Source of the DNA: UBA1479 sp048263775 | Lineage (GTDB): Bacteria > Pseudomonadota > Alphaproteobacteria > Rhodospirillales > Casp-alpha2 | NCBI GenBank assembly: GCA_048263775.1 | Contig: JBLXDU010000011.1 | Span: 62,001 to 126,000 of the forward strand | Reading direction: 5' to 3' | Length of the DNA stretch: 64,000 bases | Translations under genes and position numbers: made by a program | Notes under the pieces: generated by a model | Seen by the model: only the letters and a program-made list of their open reading frames with translations | Told to the model about the DNA's origin: nothing | The model's database searches: none | Part shown: positions 8,586-17,136 of the stretch, in pieces | How positions within the stretch are numbered: the stretch's first letter is position 1 | Layout of the letters: every line of letters starts with the position of its first letter

Positions 8586-10664
8586 ATGAACCGATATCCG
8601 ATCCGCAACCCGCTCGGCGCCCTCATCGCCACAGCCCTGACCGCGGCCGCCATTCCGGCGGCGGCGGCCGAGGGCACGGCGACGCCCGTTGAAATGAACC
8701 CGGTCACCGTCACCGGGACCGCCGCGCCGTCGCTCACCGTGCCGGGCACGGACGATGCCCGCCGCCTGATCGAACGCACCCCCGGCGGCGTCGAACTGGT
8801 GCCCGACACGGCCTGGAAGGACACGGCCTCGGGCACGCTCAAGGACATCCTCGAATATACGCCGGGTGTGTTCGTGCAGCCGAAATGGGGTGAGGATTCG
8901 CGCCTGTCCATACGTGGTTCGGGTCTGTCGCGGAACTTCCACATGCGCGGCATTCAGCTGTACCAGGATGGCGTGCCGATCAACGCCGCCGACGGCAGCA
9001 CGGATTTCCAGGAACTGGACCCGACGGCGTTTCGTTATACCGAGGTCTACAAGGGCGCCAACGCGCTACGCTATGGCGCCAATTCCCTGGGCGGGGCGAT
9101 CAATTTCGTGACGCCCACGGGGTATGATGCGGATCTGGCGCAGGGGCGTCTCGACCTGGGCAGTTTCGGGTTCCGCCGGGGCCAGGTCTCAAGCGGCGGC
9201 AACAACGGCGTCGTCGACGCCTTCGCCACGGCGTCCTGGCTGCGTCAGGATGGCTACCGTGATCACAGCGGCGGTCATTCCATCCGTACCTCGGGCAATG
9301 TTGGCTGGCGCATCAATCCCAGCCTGGAAACCCGCTTCTACATGGGTTACGCCGACATTCAGCAGGATATTCCCGGCTCGGTGGCCAAGACCGCCGCCCT
9401 GACCGACCCTAAGACGGCGGCGTCCGCCAACCTGACCCGCGATTACCAGCGCAATATCGAATCCTGGCGCTTCGCCAACAAGACGACTTTGCAGTTGGAT
9501 ACGGCGACGGTGGAACTGGGCGGCTATGCCGTGAACAAGCACCTGATCCATCCGATCTTCCAGTATCTGGATTACACCTATCACGACTTCGGCGCCTACG
9601 GACGGATCGTCGACGAACGGGAAATCGCCGGCCACGGCAACCGCCTGACGGCGGGGCTGACGGTTTCCGGCGGCTGGGTAGACAACACCCAGTCGACCAA
9701 TAACGCCGGGAACAAGGGCGGGCTTTTGTCCGCATCGTCGGACCGGTCGGTCAATTATGCGGCCTATGTGGAAAACGCCTATGACTTGCGTCCGGGGCTG
9801 GCGCTGATCGGCGGGCTGCAGTTCCTTCACGCGACGCGCAAACGTAATGACCGTTTCGACAATGCGACCGACACCTCGGGCGAAAACGATTACACCTTCG
9901 TCAATCCCAAGGTCGGATTGCTGTGGCAGGCGGCGCCCGATTGGCAAGTGTTCGGCAACCTGTCGCGCAGCGGCGAGGCGCCGACCTTTGGTGAACTTAA
10001 CTTCACCAACACCACCTTGTCCGATACCGAGGCCCAGACCGCGACGACCTTGGAAATCGGCACCCGCGGCAAAGTCCGGGACCTGACCTGGGATCTTGCC
10101 GTCTACCGCGCCCATCTGAAGGATGAATTCCAGTACTTCGACCTGGGCGGCGGTAATTATTCCGTCACCAACGCGGATAAGACCATCCACCAGGGCATCG
10201 AGGCCGGGATCGGCTGGGCCTTTGCCAGGAACTTGCTGGAAAGCGGCGACAAGGGGGACAGCCTGTCGCTCGACGCGGCCTATACCTACAGCGACTTCAA
10301 GTTCGATGACGACGCGACCTGGGGCGACAATGACCTGCCCGGAGCGCCCAAGCACTTCATCCGGGCGGCGCTGACCTACCACCATCCCCTGGGCTTCCAT
10401 GCCGGGCCCAACATCGAATGGGTGCCGCAGGCCTATTTCGTCGACAACGCCAATTCCGTCGCGACCAAGTCCTATGTCTTGTTCGGGTTCCGCGCGGGAT
10501 ACGAGGTGTCGAAGGATGTGTCCATGTTCATCGACCTGCGCAATCTGGCGAACACGAAGTATATCGCCAGTTCCAGCGTCGCCGCCACCGCGACCGACAG
10601 TTCGGCCCTGTTCGAACCGGGAACCGGGCGGTCCGTCTTCGTCGGCCTTCGCGCCGCGTGGTAG
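8586..10664 (+). CDS. TonB-dependent receptor (metal or iron complex)
   Basis: This 692-residue outer-membrane receptor has a signal peptide (about 1-28, ending PAAAAEG), a TonB box-like region (VEMNPVTVTGTAA) and a plug domain (about 60-190, with LKDILEYTPGVFVQ and GANALRYGANSLGGAINFV). A barrel follows, ending in an aromatic residue (LRAAW). It has no STN signalling domain, unlike the receptor at 2802-5279. ATG 8586 is chosen because AAGGAG lies nine bases upstream, although the frame is open farther upstream over the previous gene. The plug wording is closest to FecA-like citrate receptors. The DUF2946 and YcnI-like neighbours suggest copper or another metal as an alternative cargo. It leads into the ExbB-ExbD-TonB genes that would power it. 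Confidence 0.9.
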   Translation: MNRYPIRNPLGALIATALTAAAIPAAAAEGTATPVEMNPVTVTGTAAPSLTVPGTDDARRLIERTPGGVELVPDTAWKDTASGTLKDILEYTPGVFVQPKWGEDSRLSIRGSGLSRNFHMRGIQLYQDGVPINAADGSTDFQELDPTAFRYTEVYKGANALRYGANSLGGAINFVTPTGYDADLAQGRLDLGSFGFRRGQVSSGGNNGVVDAFATASWLRQDGYRDHSGGHSIRTSGNVGWRINPSLETRFYMGYADIQQDIPGSVAKTAALTDPKTAASANLTRDYQRNIESWRFANKTTLQLDTATVELGGYAVNKHLIHPIFQYLDYTYHDFGAYGRIVDEREIAGHGNRLTAGLTVSGGWVDNTQSTNNAGNKGGLLSASSDRSVNYAAYVENAYDLRPGLALIGGLQFLHATRKRNDRFDNATDTSGENDYTFVNPKVGLLWQAAPDWQVFGNLSRSGEAPTFGELNFTNTTLSDTEAQTATTLEIGTRGKVRDLTWDLAVYRAHLKDEFQYFDLGGGNYSVTNADKTIHQGIEAGIGWAFARNLLESGDKGDSLSLDAAYTYSDFKFDDDATWGDNDLPGAPKHFIRAALTYHHPLGFHAGPNIEWVPQAYFVDNANSVATKSYVLFGFRAGYEVSKDVSMFIDLRNLANTKYIASSSVAATATDSSALFEPGTGRSVFVGLRAAW

Positions 10665-10806
10665 GCGGCAGATCAAGAAGGAGGTGCATTGGAGGTATTG
10701 ACTTGATATTAATAGTTAATCGCATTATGGAGCAGCCAATCACCTGTGCTGCCGCCGGGGACCGGCCCCGGCGGCGCCCCATCGAAGCCAGCATACGAGG
10801 CCTAAA

Positions 10807-11244
10807 ATGAACAACCGCACCCCTTCCGTCCTTGCCGCCGCCTTGCTTGTCGCCGGCCTTTGTCTTTCCGCCGGTGCCGCATCGGCTTTGGAAAAAGGCC
10901 GCATCGGGGTCGAACTGAACAAGCTGGAGGCCGCCGGCGACGCCTGCCGGGCCTATTTGCTGTTGTCGAACGGGACGGCGGCGGCATTCACGTCGCTGAA
11001 GCTGGACCTTGTCACCTTCGATGCGGACGGGATCGTGCAGCGCCGGGTCGCCGTTGAGGCGGCCCCCATCGGCGCCGGCAAAACCAGCCTGAAGGTATTC
11101 GATATCAGCGGCATCCAATGCCAGGCGATCGGGCGGATGCTGTTGAACGGTGTGATGTCCTGCAAAGGGGCGAAGGCTGAACCTGCGGACTGTCTTGCGC
11201 TTGTGTCCGTGACGTCGCGCGCGGCCCAGCCTTTCATCAAGTGA
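10807..11244 (+). CDS. Small secreted protein of the TonB locus, unknown function
   Basis: This 145-residue protein has a signal peptide (about 1-27, ending GAASALEK) and a compact mature domain rich in beta-type sequence, with three Cys residues (EAAGDACRAYL, SGIQCQAIG, GVMSCKGAK) plus one more near the end (ADCLALV). That makes two disulphides possible. I do not recognise the fold, though small proteins like this occur between TonB receptors and exbB genes in alphaproteobacteria. It follows the receptor after 142 bases that include an AT-rich, promoter-like patch (10698-10728) and precedes exbB by 139 bases. A periplasmic role in the uptake system is an inference from position. Confidence 0.75.
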   Translation: MNNRTPSVLAAALLVAGLCLSAGAASALEKGRIGVELNKLEAAGDACRAYLLLSNGTAAAFTSLKLDLVTFDADGIVQRRVAVEAAPIGAGKTSLKVFDISGIQCQAIGRMLLNGVMSCKGAKAEPADCLALVSVTSRAAQPFIK

Positions 11245-11383
11245 GAATTTTTGGATATCGGCGTGAAGGAATTCGGTTTTTCAATCGTCTTATTGAATAG
11301 GCAGCCCGTGTCGAAGCGGATGCGGGGCAGTCTTTGTCGTGCCCGTTTGGGGCGCAACACCCAGGGGTTAAAGGAGTAATCGA

Positions 11384-12130
11384 ATGGAGAACCAACAGGC
11401 GGGGGACCCGCTGACGGCCGTCGCGGAAGATCCCGGAATGTTGGCGCAGGGCCTGGACTGGTTGATTGCCGGCGGACCCGTCGTCGCCGTCCTGATCGCC
11501 ATGTCCGTCGTCGCCGTGGCGATTTTGGGCCTTAAGCTGTGGCAGTTCCGCGGCGTCCGCCTGTGGGACCGAGACACCGCGCGCCGGGGGTTGGCCCTGT
11601 ATCGTACGGGCAAGGCATCGCGCGCGGCGGAGCTTCTGCGCGCTTCACCAAATCCGGCGGCGCGGGTCGTGCTGCTGGCCATGCGTGGCAAGGCGCGCCG
11701 TGACCTGGACGAAGGCAAGGTCCGTGAAGAGGTCGTGCGATGCGGCCTGGACATGCTGGAAATGTTGCGCGCTTACATGCGGCCGCTCGAGGTCATCGCC
11801 ACCCTGGCGCCGTTGCTGGGTCTGTTCGGCACGGTGCTTGGTATGATCGAGGCCTTCCAGCAGTTGGAGCAGGCGGGCAATCGCATCAATCCGGCGATCC
11901 TATCCGGCGGCATCTGGGAGGCCTTGTTGACCACGGCCGTCGGCCTGGCGGTCGCGATCCCGACGGTCGCCGTGGTCAACTGGTTGGAACGGATGATCGA
12001 TCGCACCGCCCATGAAATGGACAACCTGGTGACCCAGGTTTTCACGGCGGACCTGACGGCCGCCCCTCAGACGGAAGAAAGCCATGCCGGCTCTGCCTAC
12101 CGCACGCCTGTCGCTGGCGCCGCCGAATAA
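11384..12130 (+). CDS. exbB: ExbB/MotA/TolQ proton-channel subunit
   Basis: This 248-residue inner-membrane protein has three membrane spans: about 28-50 (GGPVVAVLIAMSVVAVAILG), 130-155 (LEVIATLAPLLGLFGTVLGM) and 175-200 (GIWEALLTTAVGLAVAIPTV). The middle motif GLFGTVLGMIEAF and the last-helix motif ALLTTAVGLAVAIP are diagnostic of ExbB. The Thr-rich last helix lines the proton path. AAGGAG lies seven bases before ATG 11384. It overlaps exbD by 47 bases, so the motor subunits are coupled. With ExbD it uses the proton gradient to drive TonB for the receptors in this window. Confidence 0.95.
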   Translation: MENQQAGDPLTAVAEDPGMLAQGLDWLIAGGPVVAVLIAMSVVAVAILGLKLWQFRGVRLWDRDTARRGLALYRTGKASRAAELLRASPNPAARVVLLAMRGKARRDLDEGKVREEVVRCGLDMLEMLRAYMRPLEVIATLAPLLGLFGTVLGMIEAFQQLEQAGNRINPAILSGGIWEALLTTAVGLAVAIPTVAVVNWLERMIDRTAHEMDNLVTQVFTADLTAAPQTEESHAGSAYRTPVAGAAE

Positions 12131-12509
12131 CGGTCGCCGCCGTAACCTGATCTCGCTGACGCCGCTGATCGATGTGGTGTTCATCCTGCTGGTGTTCTTC
12201 ATGCTGGCGTCGTCGTTCCTCAATTGGCGGTCCATTACCCTGGACTCGCCGAAACAGACGGGAAGGTCGGCGTCACTGGAGCAGGCCTTGTTGATCGAGG
12301 TGCGCGCGGACGGTCTGCGGCTTGCCGGTGAGACCATGTCGCTCGACCGCATTACGAGCCGTGCCGTGGCGGCACTTGCCAAGAAACCCGACCGCTCCGT
12401 GCTGGTCCGTCCCGACGACGGCATCGCCGTGCAGGAGGTGGTCCAGGTGGTCGATGCACTGGCCGCCGCCAGGGTCGCCAACCTGTCGCTGATCCGGAGG
12501 AACAAGTGA
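12084..12509 (+). CDS. exbD: ExbD biopolymer transport protein, first copy (Asp present)
   Basis: This 141-residue protein has a short cytoplasmic N-terminus, one membrane helix (about 24-45) and a periplasmic domain. The helix carries ISLTPLIDVVFILLVFFML, and Asp30 in LIDVV aligns with the essential proton-carrying Asp of E. coli ExbD. The periplasmic part has the usual compact fold ending in ANLSLIRRNK. It overlaps exbB by 47 bases and the next exbD at a GTGATG junction. The normal copy of the Asp here contrasts with the second exbD. Confidence 0.94.
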   Translation: MPALPTARLSLAPPNNGRRRNLISLTPLIDVVFILLVFFMLASSFLNWRSITLDSPKQTGRSASLEQALLIEVRADGLRLAGETMSLDRITSRAVAALAKKPDRSVLVRPDDGIAVQEVVQVVDALAAARVANLSLIRRNK

Positions 12510-12919
12510 TGCGCTCCCTTCGGCCCGGCCCCGGGCGTGGCACCAATGACGACGACCGCATTCTGCCGCTCATCAACGTGGTGTTCCTGCTGCTGATCTT
12601 CTTCATGCTGGCGGGACATTTGGCGGCGACCGATCCCTTCCATATCGAGCCGCCGGTTTCCGCCAGCGAGACGGAACCGGATGAGGCCGGTCCTGTTATT
12701 CTGGTCGGCACCGACGGACGCATCGCCTTCGACGGCAAGACCGTGGACGACGCCGGGCTGAAGGCCGCGCTGGTCGCGCCGGTCGAGGCCGGGGTGACGC
12801 ATTTCCGGGTCAAGGCTGATGGCGGTGCGCCGGCGGTACGTTTGGTCGAGATCATGGAACTGCTGCGCGCTGCCGGTGTGCGGAAGGTCCACGTGCTGAC
12901 CGTACCGAAGGCCCTGTGA
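12509..12919 (+). CDS. exbD: ExbD-like protein, second copy with Asp-to-Asn change
   Basis: This 136-residue ExbD homologue has a membrane helix ILPLINVVFLLLIFFMLAG (about 18-36) and a periplasmic domain ending KVHVLTVPKAL. Asn23 (codon AAC at 12575-12577) stands where ExbD proteins carry the essential proton-carrying Asp. ATG 12509 is preferred over the overlapping GTG at 12506 because GGAGG lies eight bases upstream. The gene sits directly between the first exbD and tonB with one- to four-base overlaps, so it is part of the motor. Tandem ExbD genes are common in alphaproteobacteria. The likely reading is a mixed ExbD dimer with only one protonatable residue. Confidence 0.92.
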   Translation: MRSLRPGPGRGTNDDDRILPLINVVFLLLIFFMLAGHLAATDPFHIEPPVSASETEPDEAGPVILVGTDGRIAFDGKTVDDAGLKAALVAPVEAGVTHFRVKADGGAPAVRLVEIMELLRAAGVRKVHVLTVPKAL

Positions 12920-13737
12920 TGGAAATTCGTGTTCGTCATTGGAATATGGCTATCGCCGGGGCGGTGTTTTTGCACGCGGCCGCGGCCGCCGTCGTGTTGT
13001 GGACCCCGGCGCCGTCGGGGGCGCAGCTTCCGGGTGTCGGCGGGATCGAGATTTCATTGGGCCCGGCGGGGGGCGCACCCGGTTCCGACGCCCAAGACTC
13101 TCCGGAACCGCAGGAAGCGAAGCCGGTCGAGCCGGTTGAGACCGTCGAGGCGGTAACGCCCGAAGTTCCGGCGGAAGTGGTGCCCGTGGAGCCAGTGGTT
13201 CCCGACGCGGTCGCCATCGAGCCGGTCAAGGCGGTTGAGGAACGCCCGCGCGAACCCTTGCCCGTGCCGCCCAAGGTGGTGCGCCCTAAGGCAGCACCGC
13301 CGCCCAAGCCGGTGGAAACGGCGACGGTGGCCCCGACCCCGGTTCACACACCGCCGCCGGCGGTCGCGGGATCCCAGGGCAAGGCCGGCACCAAGGACGC
13401 CAAGGACGTCGGCAGCGGCGACAATTCCCAGGGCGGTGGTCAGGCGGGCGCGGCGGCGGATTACATGTCCGTGCTGCAGGCCTGGTTGGAAAAGCACAAG
13501 GAATACCCGCGTTCGGCCCGTCTGCGCCGCATCGAAGGGGCGGTGCTGCTGTATTTCTCCATCGACCGGGACGGGCGCCTTCTGGCCTACCGCATCGAAC
13601 GGTCGTCGGGCCACCGAATGCTGGACACGGAAACCATCGCCATGATCAATCGGGCCCAGCCCCTGCCGCCTATTCCCGGCGACATGTCCCGTGACAAGTT
13701 GGAAGTCGTGGTGCCGGTCCAGTTTTCTTTGAGATAA
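12919..13737 (+). CDS. tonB: TonB energy transducer
   Basis: This 272-residue protein has an N-terminal membrane anchor (about 8-28, MAIAGAVFLHAAAAAVVLW) and a long Pro/Glu/Val-rich spanner (about 55-150, with repeated EPV and PKP). A Gly/Ser-rich linker follows (SQGKAGTKDAKDVGSGDNSQ), and then a C-terminal TonB domain (about 180-272) with KEYPRSARLRRIEGAVLLYF. ATG 12919 overlaps the exbD stop as TGATG, so it is coupled. The Pro-rich segment spans the periplasm and the C-terminal domain grips the TonB box of receptors. It completes the exbB-exbD-exbD-tonB unit. Confidence 0.94.
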   Translation: MEIRVRHWNMAIAGAVFLHAAAAAVVLWTPAPSGAQLPGVGGIEISLGPAGGAPGSDAQDSPEPQEAKPVEPVETVEAVTPEVPAEVVPVEPVVPDAVAIEPVKAVEERPREPLPVPPKVVRPKAAPPPKPVETATVAPTPVHTPPPAVAGSQGKAGTKDAKDVGSGDNSQGGGQAGAAADYMSVLQAWLEKHKEYPRSARLRRIEGAVLLYFSIDRDGRLLAYRIERSSGHRMLDTETIAMINRAQPLPPIPGDMSRDKLEVVVPVQFSLR

Positions 13738-13775
13738 CGGTTTGGCCGGGGGACGGTACAGTTCGCGGATTGGGT

Positions 13776-14396
13776 CTAATCCGGCTTGCGCAGCAGCAGG
13801 CGCGCGATCCGCGCCTCGCCCCGGTGGCGCTGGCCTTCGTTGACGCGGATGCGGCCCTTCAGCGCTTCCATGACCTCAAGCCCCTGAAGGGCGTCCAGCA
13901 GGTCGCCCAGTTCATACAGCAGGTCCGGGTCTTCCGGGCCCAGGCTGCGCCCGCCGGCCCCGGCAGGGGCGAAGCCTTCGGCCACGAACCAGCCGCCGGG
14001 GGCCAGTGTTGCGGCCGCGGTCTTGGCGGCATGCAAACGTACGGAAGCCTCACATTGCAGGTACATTAAAAACACGGCGTCCCAGGTGCGGCCCGGGGGC
14101 GGGGACCATGCGGCCAAGTCACCCACGATGCGCTCCACCGTTACGCCGCGTGTGGTATCGTGGGCCAGGGCTAGGTCCGTCGCCACGGTCGAGGCATCGA
14201 CCGCCGTCACGGCCAAACCCTGTTCGGCCAGCCAGCCGCCGTTACGGCCGTCACCGTCGGCCAAGCAGAGGGCCGAGTGCGGGTGAAAATCGGAGCGCGC
14301 CATGACCGCGCGCAGATACTCGCAGGGCTGATCGCCGAACAGGCGGCTGTCGGCCTCCGTCCCGGCCTTGGCGTAGCGTGTGTTCCAATCCTTCAC
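13776..14396 (-). CDS. Class I SAM-dependent methyltransferase
   Basis: This 206-residue protein has a Rossmann-type methyltransferase fold. Motif I is ALCLADGDGRNGGWLAEQG (about 43-61), followed by the acidic end of strand 2 (VTAVDAS) and motif IV/V regions (WDAVFLMYLQC, LAPGGWFVAEGF). N-terminal WNTRYAKAGTEADSRLFGDQ is seen in TehB/thiopurine-like methyltransferases. The acceptor substrate is unknown. It lies alone between the converging tonB unit and the mod genes. Confidence 0.85.
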   Translation of the reverse strand: MKDWNTRYAKAGTEADSRLFGDQPCEYLRAVMARSDFHPHSALCLADGDGRNGGWLAEQGLAVTAVDASTVATDLALAHDTTRGVTVERIVGDLAAWSPPPGRTWDAVFLMYLQCEASVRLHAAKTAAATLAPGGWFVAEGFAPAGAGGRSLGPEDPDLLYELGDLLDALQGLEVMEALKGRIRVNEGQRHRGEARIARLLLRKPD

Positions 14397-14469
14397 GGCC
14401 GACGGTCCTCCCTGGGTTCAGGGATATTCCTACGCGCCCGGAGCGGGTTTTTCCAGCCCGGCCGGTTGT

Positions 14470-15582
14470 TCAGCCGAGGGAACGCCGGTCGAAGGTGATG
14501 CTTTTGATCAGGGCATGGACCGGCATGCCGGCGGTGAGCTTCAGGTCGGCCACCGCATGGCGGGTGACGCGCGCGCGCAGGCGGCCGCCGCCGATGTCGA
14601 TCAGGGTTTCGGCGAAGGCGGTATCCGGTTCTTCCCGCACCTCGATGACCGTGCCCTTCAGGATGTTTCGGATGCTGATACCCGTGGGAGGCTGGATCGC
14701 CAGCGAGACGTCGCGGGCGCGCACCCTAAGGCGAATGGTTTCGCCGACGGCGGCATCGACGGCGGGGATGGTCAGGGTCTGGCCGTGATGATCCAGGAAG
14801 GTCAGGTTAAAGGCGGCGTCATGTGCCTTGACCGTGGCGGTCAGCATGACCCCGGCCTCGAACCGCCCGGTCATGGGTTGCAGGTCCAGGCGTTCCAGCA
14901 CCTCGCCGACGGAACCTTCGGCGACCTTGCCGCCGCGCGACAGCACGACCAGGCGGTCGGCCAGACGGGTGACCTCGGAAATGTCGTGGCTGACATACAG
15001 GATGGGGATGTTCATTTCCCGCTGCAGGACCTCGAAATAGGTCAGGATTTCATCCTTGGTCGAACGGTCGAGGGCCGACAGGGGCTCATCCATCAGCAGC
15101 AGGCGCGGTTCCGACAGCAGGGCCCGGCCGACGGCAACGCGCTGGCGCTCGCCGCCGGACAACTTTGCCGGGGCCCGGTCCAGCAAATGCGTGATGCCGA
15201 GAAGGTTCACCACTTGATCGAAATCGACGGCAGGGACAGTTCCGTTGCCGCGCGGCGCCCGGCGGGCGCCGAATTCGAGATTCCGCCGCACGGTCAGATG
15301 GGCGAACAGCGACGGTTCCTGAAACACATAGCCGACACGTCGCTTGTGCGGCGGCCGGAACAGATTTTCCCCGTCGTCCTGCCATGTCCGGCCACCGAGG
15401 GCGAGGCGCCCGGGCAGGCGGTGCAGCCCGGCGATGCAGCGCAGGATCGTGGTCTTGCCGCAGCCCGATGCGCCGAACAGGGCCGTCACGCCCTTAAGCG
15501 GCGCCTTGAACGCGACGTTCAGGTTGAAATTACCGACCGGCCCCTTGAAGGCGGCGTCGAGAACCGGGGTGTCCGTGGTCAT
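14470..15582 (-). CDS. modC: Molybdate ABC transporter ATP-binding protein
   Basis: This 370-residue ATPase has Walker A GASGCGKTT (about 34-42), the signature LSGGERQRVAVGRA (about 132-145), Walker B LLLMDEPLSALD and the switch His in YVSHD. A C-terminal TOBE (molybdate-binding) domain covers about 295-365 (IRNILKGTVIEVREEPDTAF). Its ATG at 15582 overlaps the modB stop as ATGA. The same frame stays open far upstream over modB, but that part is only an overlapping reading. It energises molybdate (or tungstate) import with ModB and ModA. Confidence 0.95.
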   Translation of the reverse strand: MTTDTPVLDAAFKGPVGNFNLNVAFKAPLKGVTALFGASGCGKTTILRCIAGLHRLPGRLALGGRTWQDDGENLFRPPHKRRVGYVFQEPSLFAHLTVRRNLEFGARRAPRGNGTVPAVDFDQVVNLLGITHLLDRAPAKLSGGERQRVAVGRALLSEPRLLLMDEPLSALDRSTKDEILTYFEVLQREMNIPILYVSHDISEVTRLADRLVVLSRGGKVAEGSVGEVLERLDLQPMTGRFEAGVMLTATVKAHDAAFNLTFLDHHGQTLTIPAVDAAVGETIRLRVRARDVSLAIQPPTGISIRNILKGTVIEVREEPDTAFAETLIDIGGGRLRARVTRHAVADLKLTAGMPVHALIKSITFDRRSLG

Positions 15583-16274
15583 CGTGCGGCGCGCCCAATG
15601 CGCTTTTCCAGCAACATCATCGACAAAATGACGACGAAGGCGAAGATCAGCAGGCCGCCGGCCAGAATATGGGCCTCGGCCCAGCGCAGGGTTTCCACAT
15701 AGTCGTAGATGGCGACGGACAACACCTTGGTCTCGCCCGGGATGTTGCCGCCGATCATCAGGACGACGCCGAATTCGCCGACTGTATGGGCGAAGCCCAG
15801 GACCGCGCCGGTCAGGAAGCCCGGTCGGGCCAGGGGCACGGCGACGGACCAGAAGGCATCCCAGGGCGAGGCATGCAAGGTCGCCGCGACCTCCAACGGC
15901 CGGTCGCCGAAGGCTTCGAAGGCATTGCGGATGGGCTGCACCACGAAGGGCATGGAATAGAAGACGGAGCCGATGACCAGACCCTGGAAAGTAAAGGCGA
16001 GGGAGCGTTCGCCCCACAGCCCGGCGATCCAGCCGCCGGGCCCGTCCGGCCCCATGGCGACCAGCAGATAGAACCCCAGCACCGTCGGCGGCAGCACCAG
16101 GGGCAGGGCGACCACGGCGGCGACGGCTTCTTTCCACTTGGCCTTGGAACGCGCCAGCCACCAGGCAATGGGGGTGCCGATAATAAGAAGAACCACGGTG
16201 GTCACCGTGGCCAATTCAAGCGTCAGGCGGATCGGCGACCACAGCCCGGCGAGATCAAGCCCCTGTTCAGGCAT
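15579..16274 (-). CDS. modB: Molybdate ABC transporter permease
   Basis: This 231-residue permease has about five membrane spans (about 12-38, 47-72, 90-112, 145-168 and 200-222). The EAA loop that docks ModC is EVAATLHASPWDAFWSVAVP. It overlaps modC by four bases and modA by eight, so the three are one operon in the order modA-modB-modC on the minus strand. Its role is the channel for molybdate across the inner membrane. Confidence 0.95.
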   Translation of the reverse strand: MPEQGLDLAGLWSPIRLTLELATVTTVVLLIIGTPIAWWLARSKAKWKEAVAAVVALPLVLPPTVLGFYLLVAMGPDGPGGWIAGLWGERSLAFTFQGLVIGSVFYSMPFVVQPIRNAFEAFGDRPLEVAATLHASPWDAFWSVAVPLARPGFLTGAVLGFAHTVGEFGVVLMIGGNIPGETKVLSVAIYDYVETLRWAEAHILAGGLLIFAFVVILSMMLLEKRIGRAAR

Positions 16275-17055
16275 CCGGGCGGATCTTGGCCGGTTCGCCC
16301 GTGCCGTAACCGAATTTGTCCTTCACGCGGTTGGCCTCGGCCCCGCCCAGGAACAATAGGTACGCGCGGGCCGCCGGGTTGTCCTTGCCGGCGGTCAGCA
16401 GCACGGCGTCCTGGGCGATGGCGGGGTAGAGGTTTTCCGGTACGGGCCAGCGTGATCCCAGGTCGTGACCGGCGATCTGCGACAGGGCGATAAAGCCCAA
16501 TTCCGCGTTGCCCGATTCTACGAATTGATGGGTCTGGGCGATGCTGTTGCCCTGGACGATCTTGGATTTCAGGGTGTCATACAGGCGGAGCGCCTTCAGA
16601 GCTGTCACGGCGGCGGCGCCGTAGGGGGCGGTCACGGGGTTGGCGATGGCGATCCTGGAAAAGGTTCCACGCTTCAGCGTGCTCGGCCCTTGCACCAGGG
16701 CAGCGTCGCGGCTGTAGAGCACGATCTTGCCCGTGGCATAGGTGAAGCGGGTTTGGGCCACCGCCAAGCCATTGGTCCCGGCCTTTTGGGGGCGGGCCTG
16801 GTCGGCGGCCAGGAACACCTCGAACGGTGCCCCCTTGGCGATCTGGGTATAGAGCTGCCCGGTCGACCCGAAGCTGTAGACAACCTTGTGGCCGGTCTTG
16901 TTCTCGAACAGGGCGCCGATGTTCTGGGCGGCCTGGGTGAAATTGGCGGCCACGGCGACCTTGACCTCGCCCGCGCGGGCCGGGCCGGGCAGCATCAGCG
17001 CGGCGACGGCGGCCAGCAGAAGCAGGCAGCGTTTCAGCGCGAAGGACGTGGACAC
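16267..17055 (-). CDS. modA: Molybdate-binding periplasmic protein
   Basis: This 262-residue protein has a signal peptide (about 1-28, CLLLLAAVAALMLPGPARAG) and then the ModA core (EVKVAVAANFTQAAQNIGAL, YSFGSTGQLYTQIAKGAPFE, VFLAADQARP). A GTG start at 17055 is chosen because GGAGGAG lies just upstream. The frame is open another 22 codons with no ribosome site. It captures molybdate in the periplasm and delivers it to ModBC. It follows the modE-like gene with an 81-base gap that could hold the operator. Confidence 0.94.
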   Translation of the reverse strand: MSTSFALKRCLLLLAAVAALMLPGPARAGEVKVAVAANFTQAAQNIGALFENKTGHKVVYSFGSTGQLYTQIAKGAPFEVFLAADQARPQKAGTNGLAVAQTRFTYATGKIVLYSRDAALVQGPSTLKRGTFSRIAIANPVTAPYGAAAVTALKALRLYDTLKSKIVQGNSIAQTHQFVESGNAELGFIALSQIAGHDLGSRWPVPENLYPAIAQDAVLLTAGKDNPAARAYLLFLGGAEANRVKDKFGYGTGEPAKIRPDA

Positions 17056-17136
17056 GGTGATCTCCTCCGATAGGACAACTCGGACATATCGGAAAGTATC
17101 TTTTGCCGGCGGCGATGGCAAGCCTGCGATGGGGCG

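Noticed and set aside
9189..10676. A 495-codon minus-strand frame opposite the second TonB receptor
   Set aside because: It is a Gly/Arg/Asp-rich shadow of a GC-rich gene on the other strand, with no recognisable domain.
10698..10728. AT-rich patch after the second receptor, examined as a Fur or other iron box
   Set aside because: It has TTGACT and short TTAAT elements but no convincing inverted repeat. It is at most a weak promoter.
14470..16161. A 563-codon frame apparently joining a ModB-like N-terminus to ModC
   Set aside because: The first 190 codons read modB in the wrong frame. modC starts at ATG 15582, overlapping the modB stop as ATGA.
17056..17136. Search for a ModE operator before modA
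   Set aside because: ATATCG and AGTATC elements are present but do not form a clear palindrome or match the known Mo-box.
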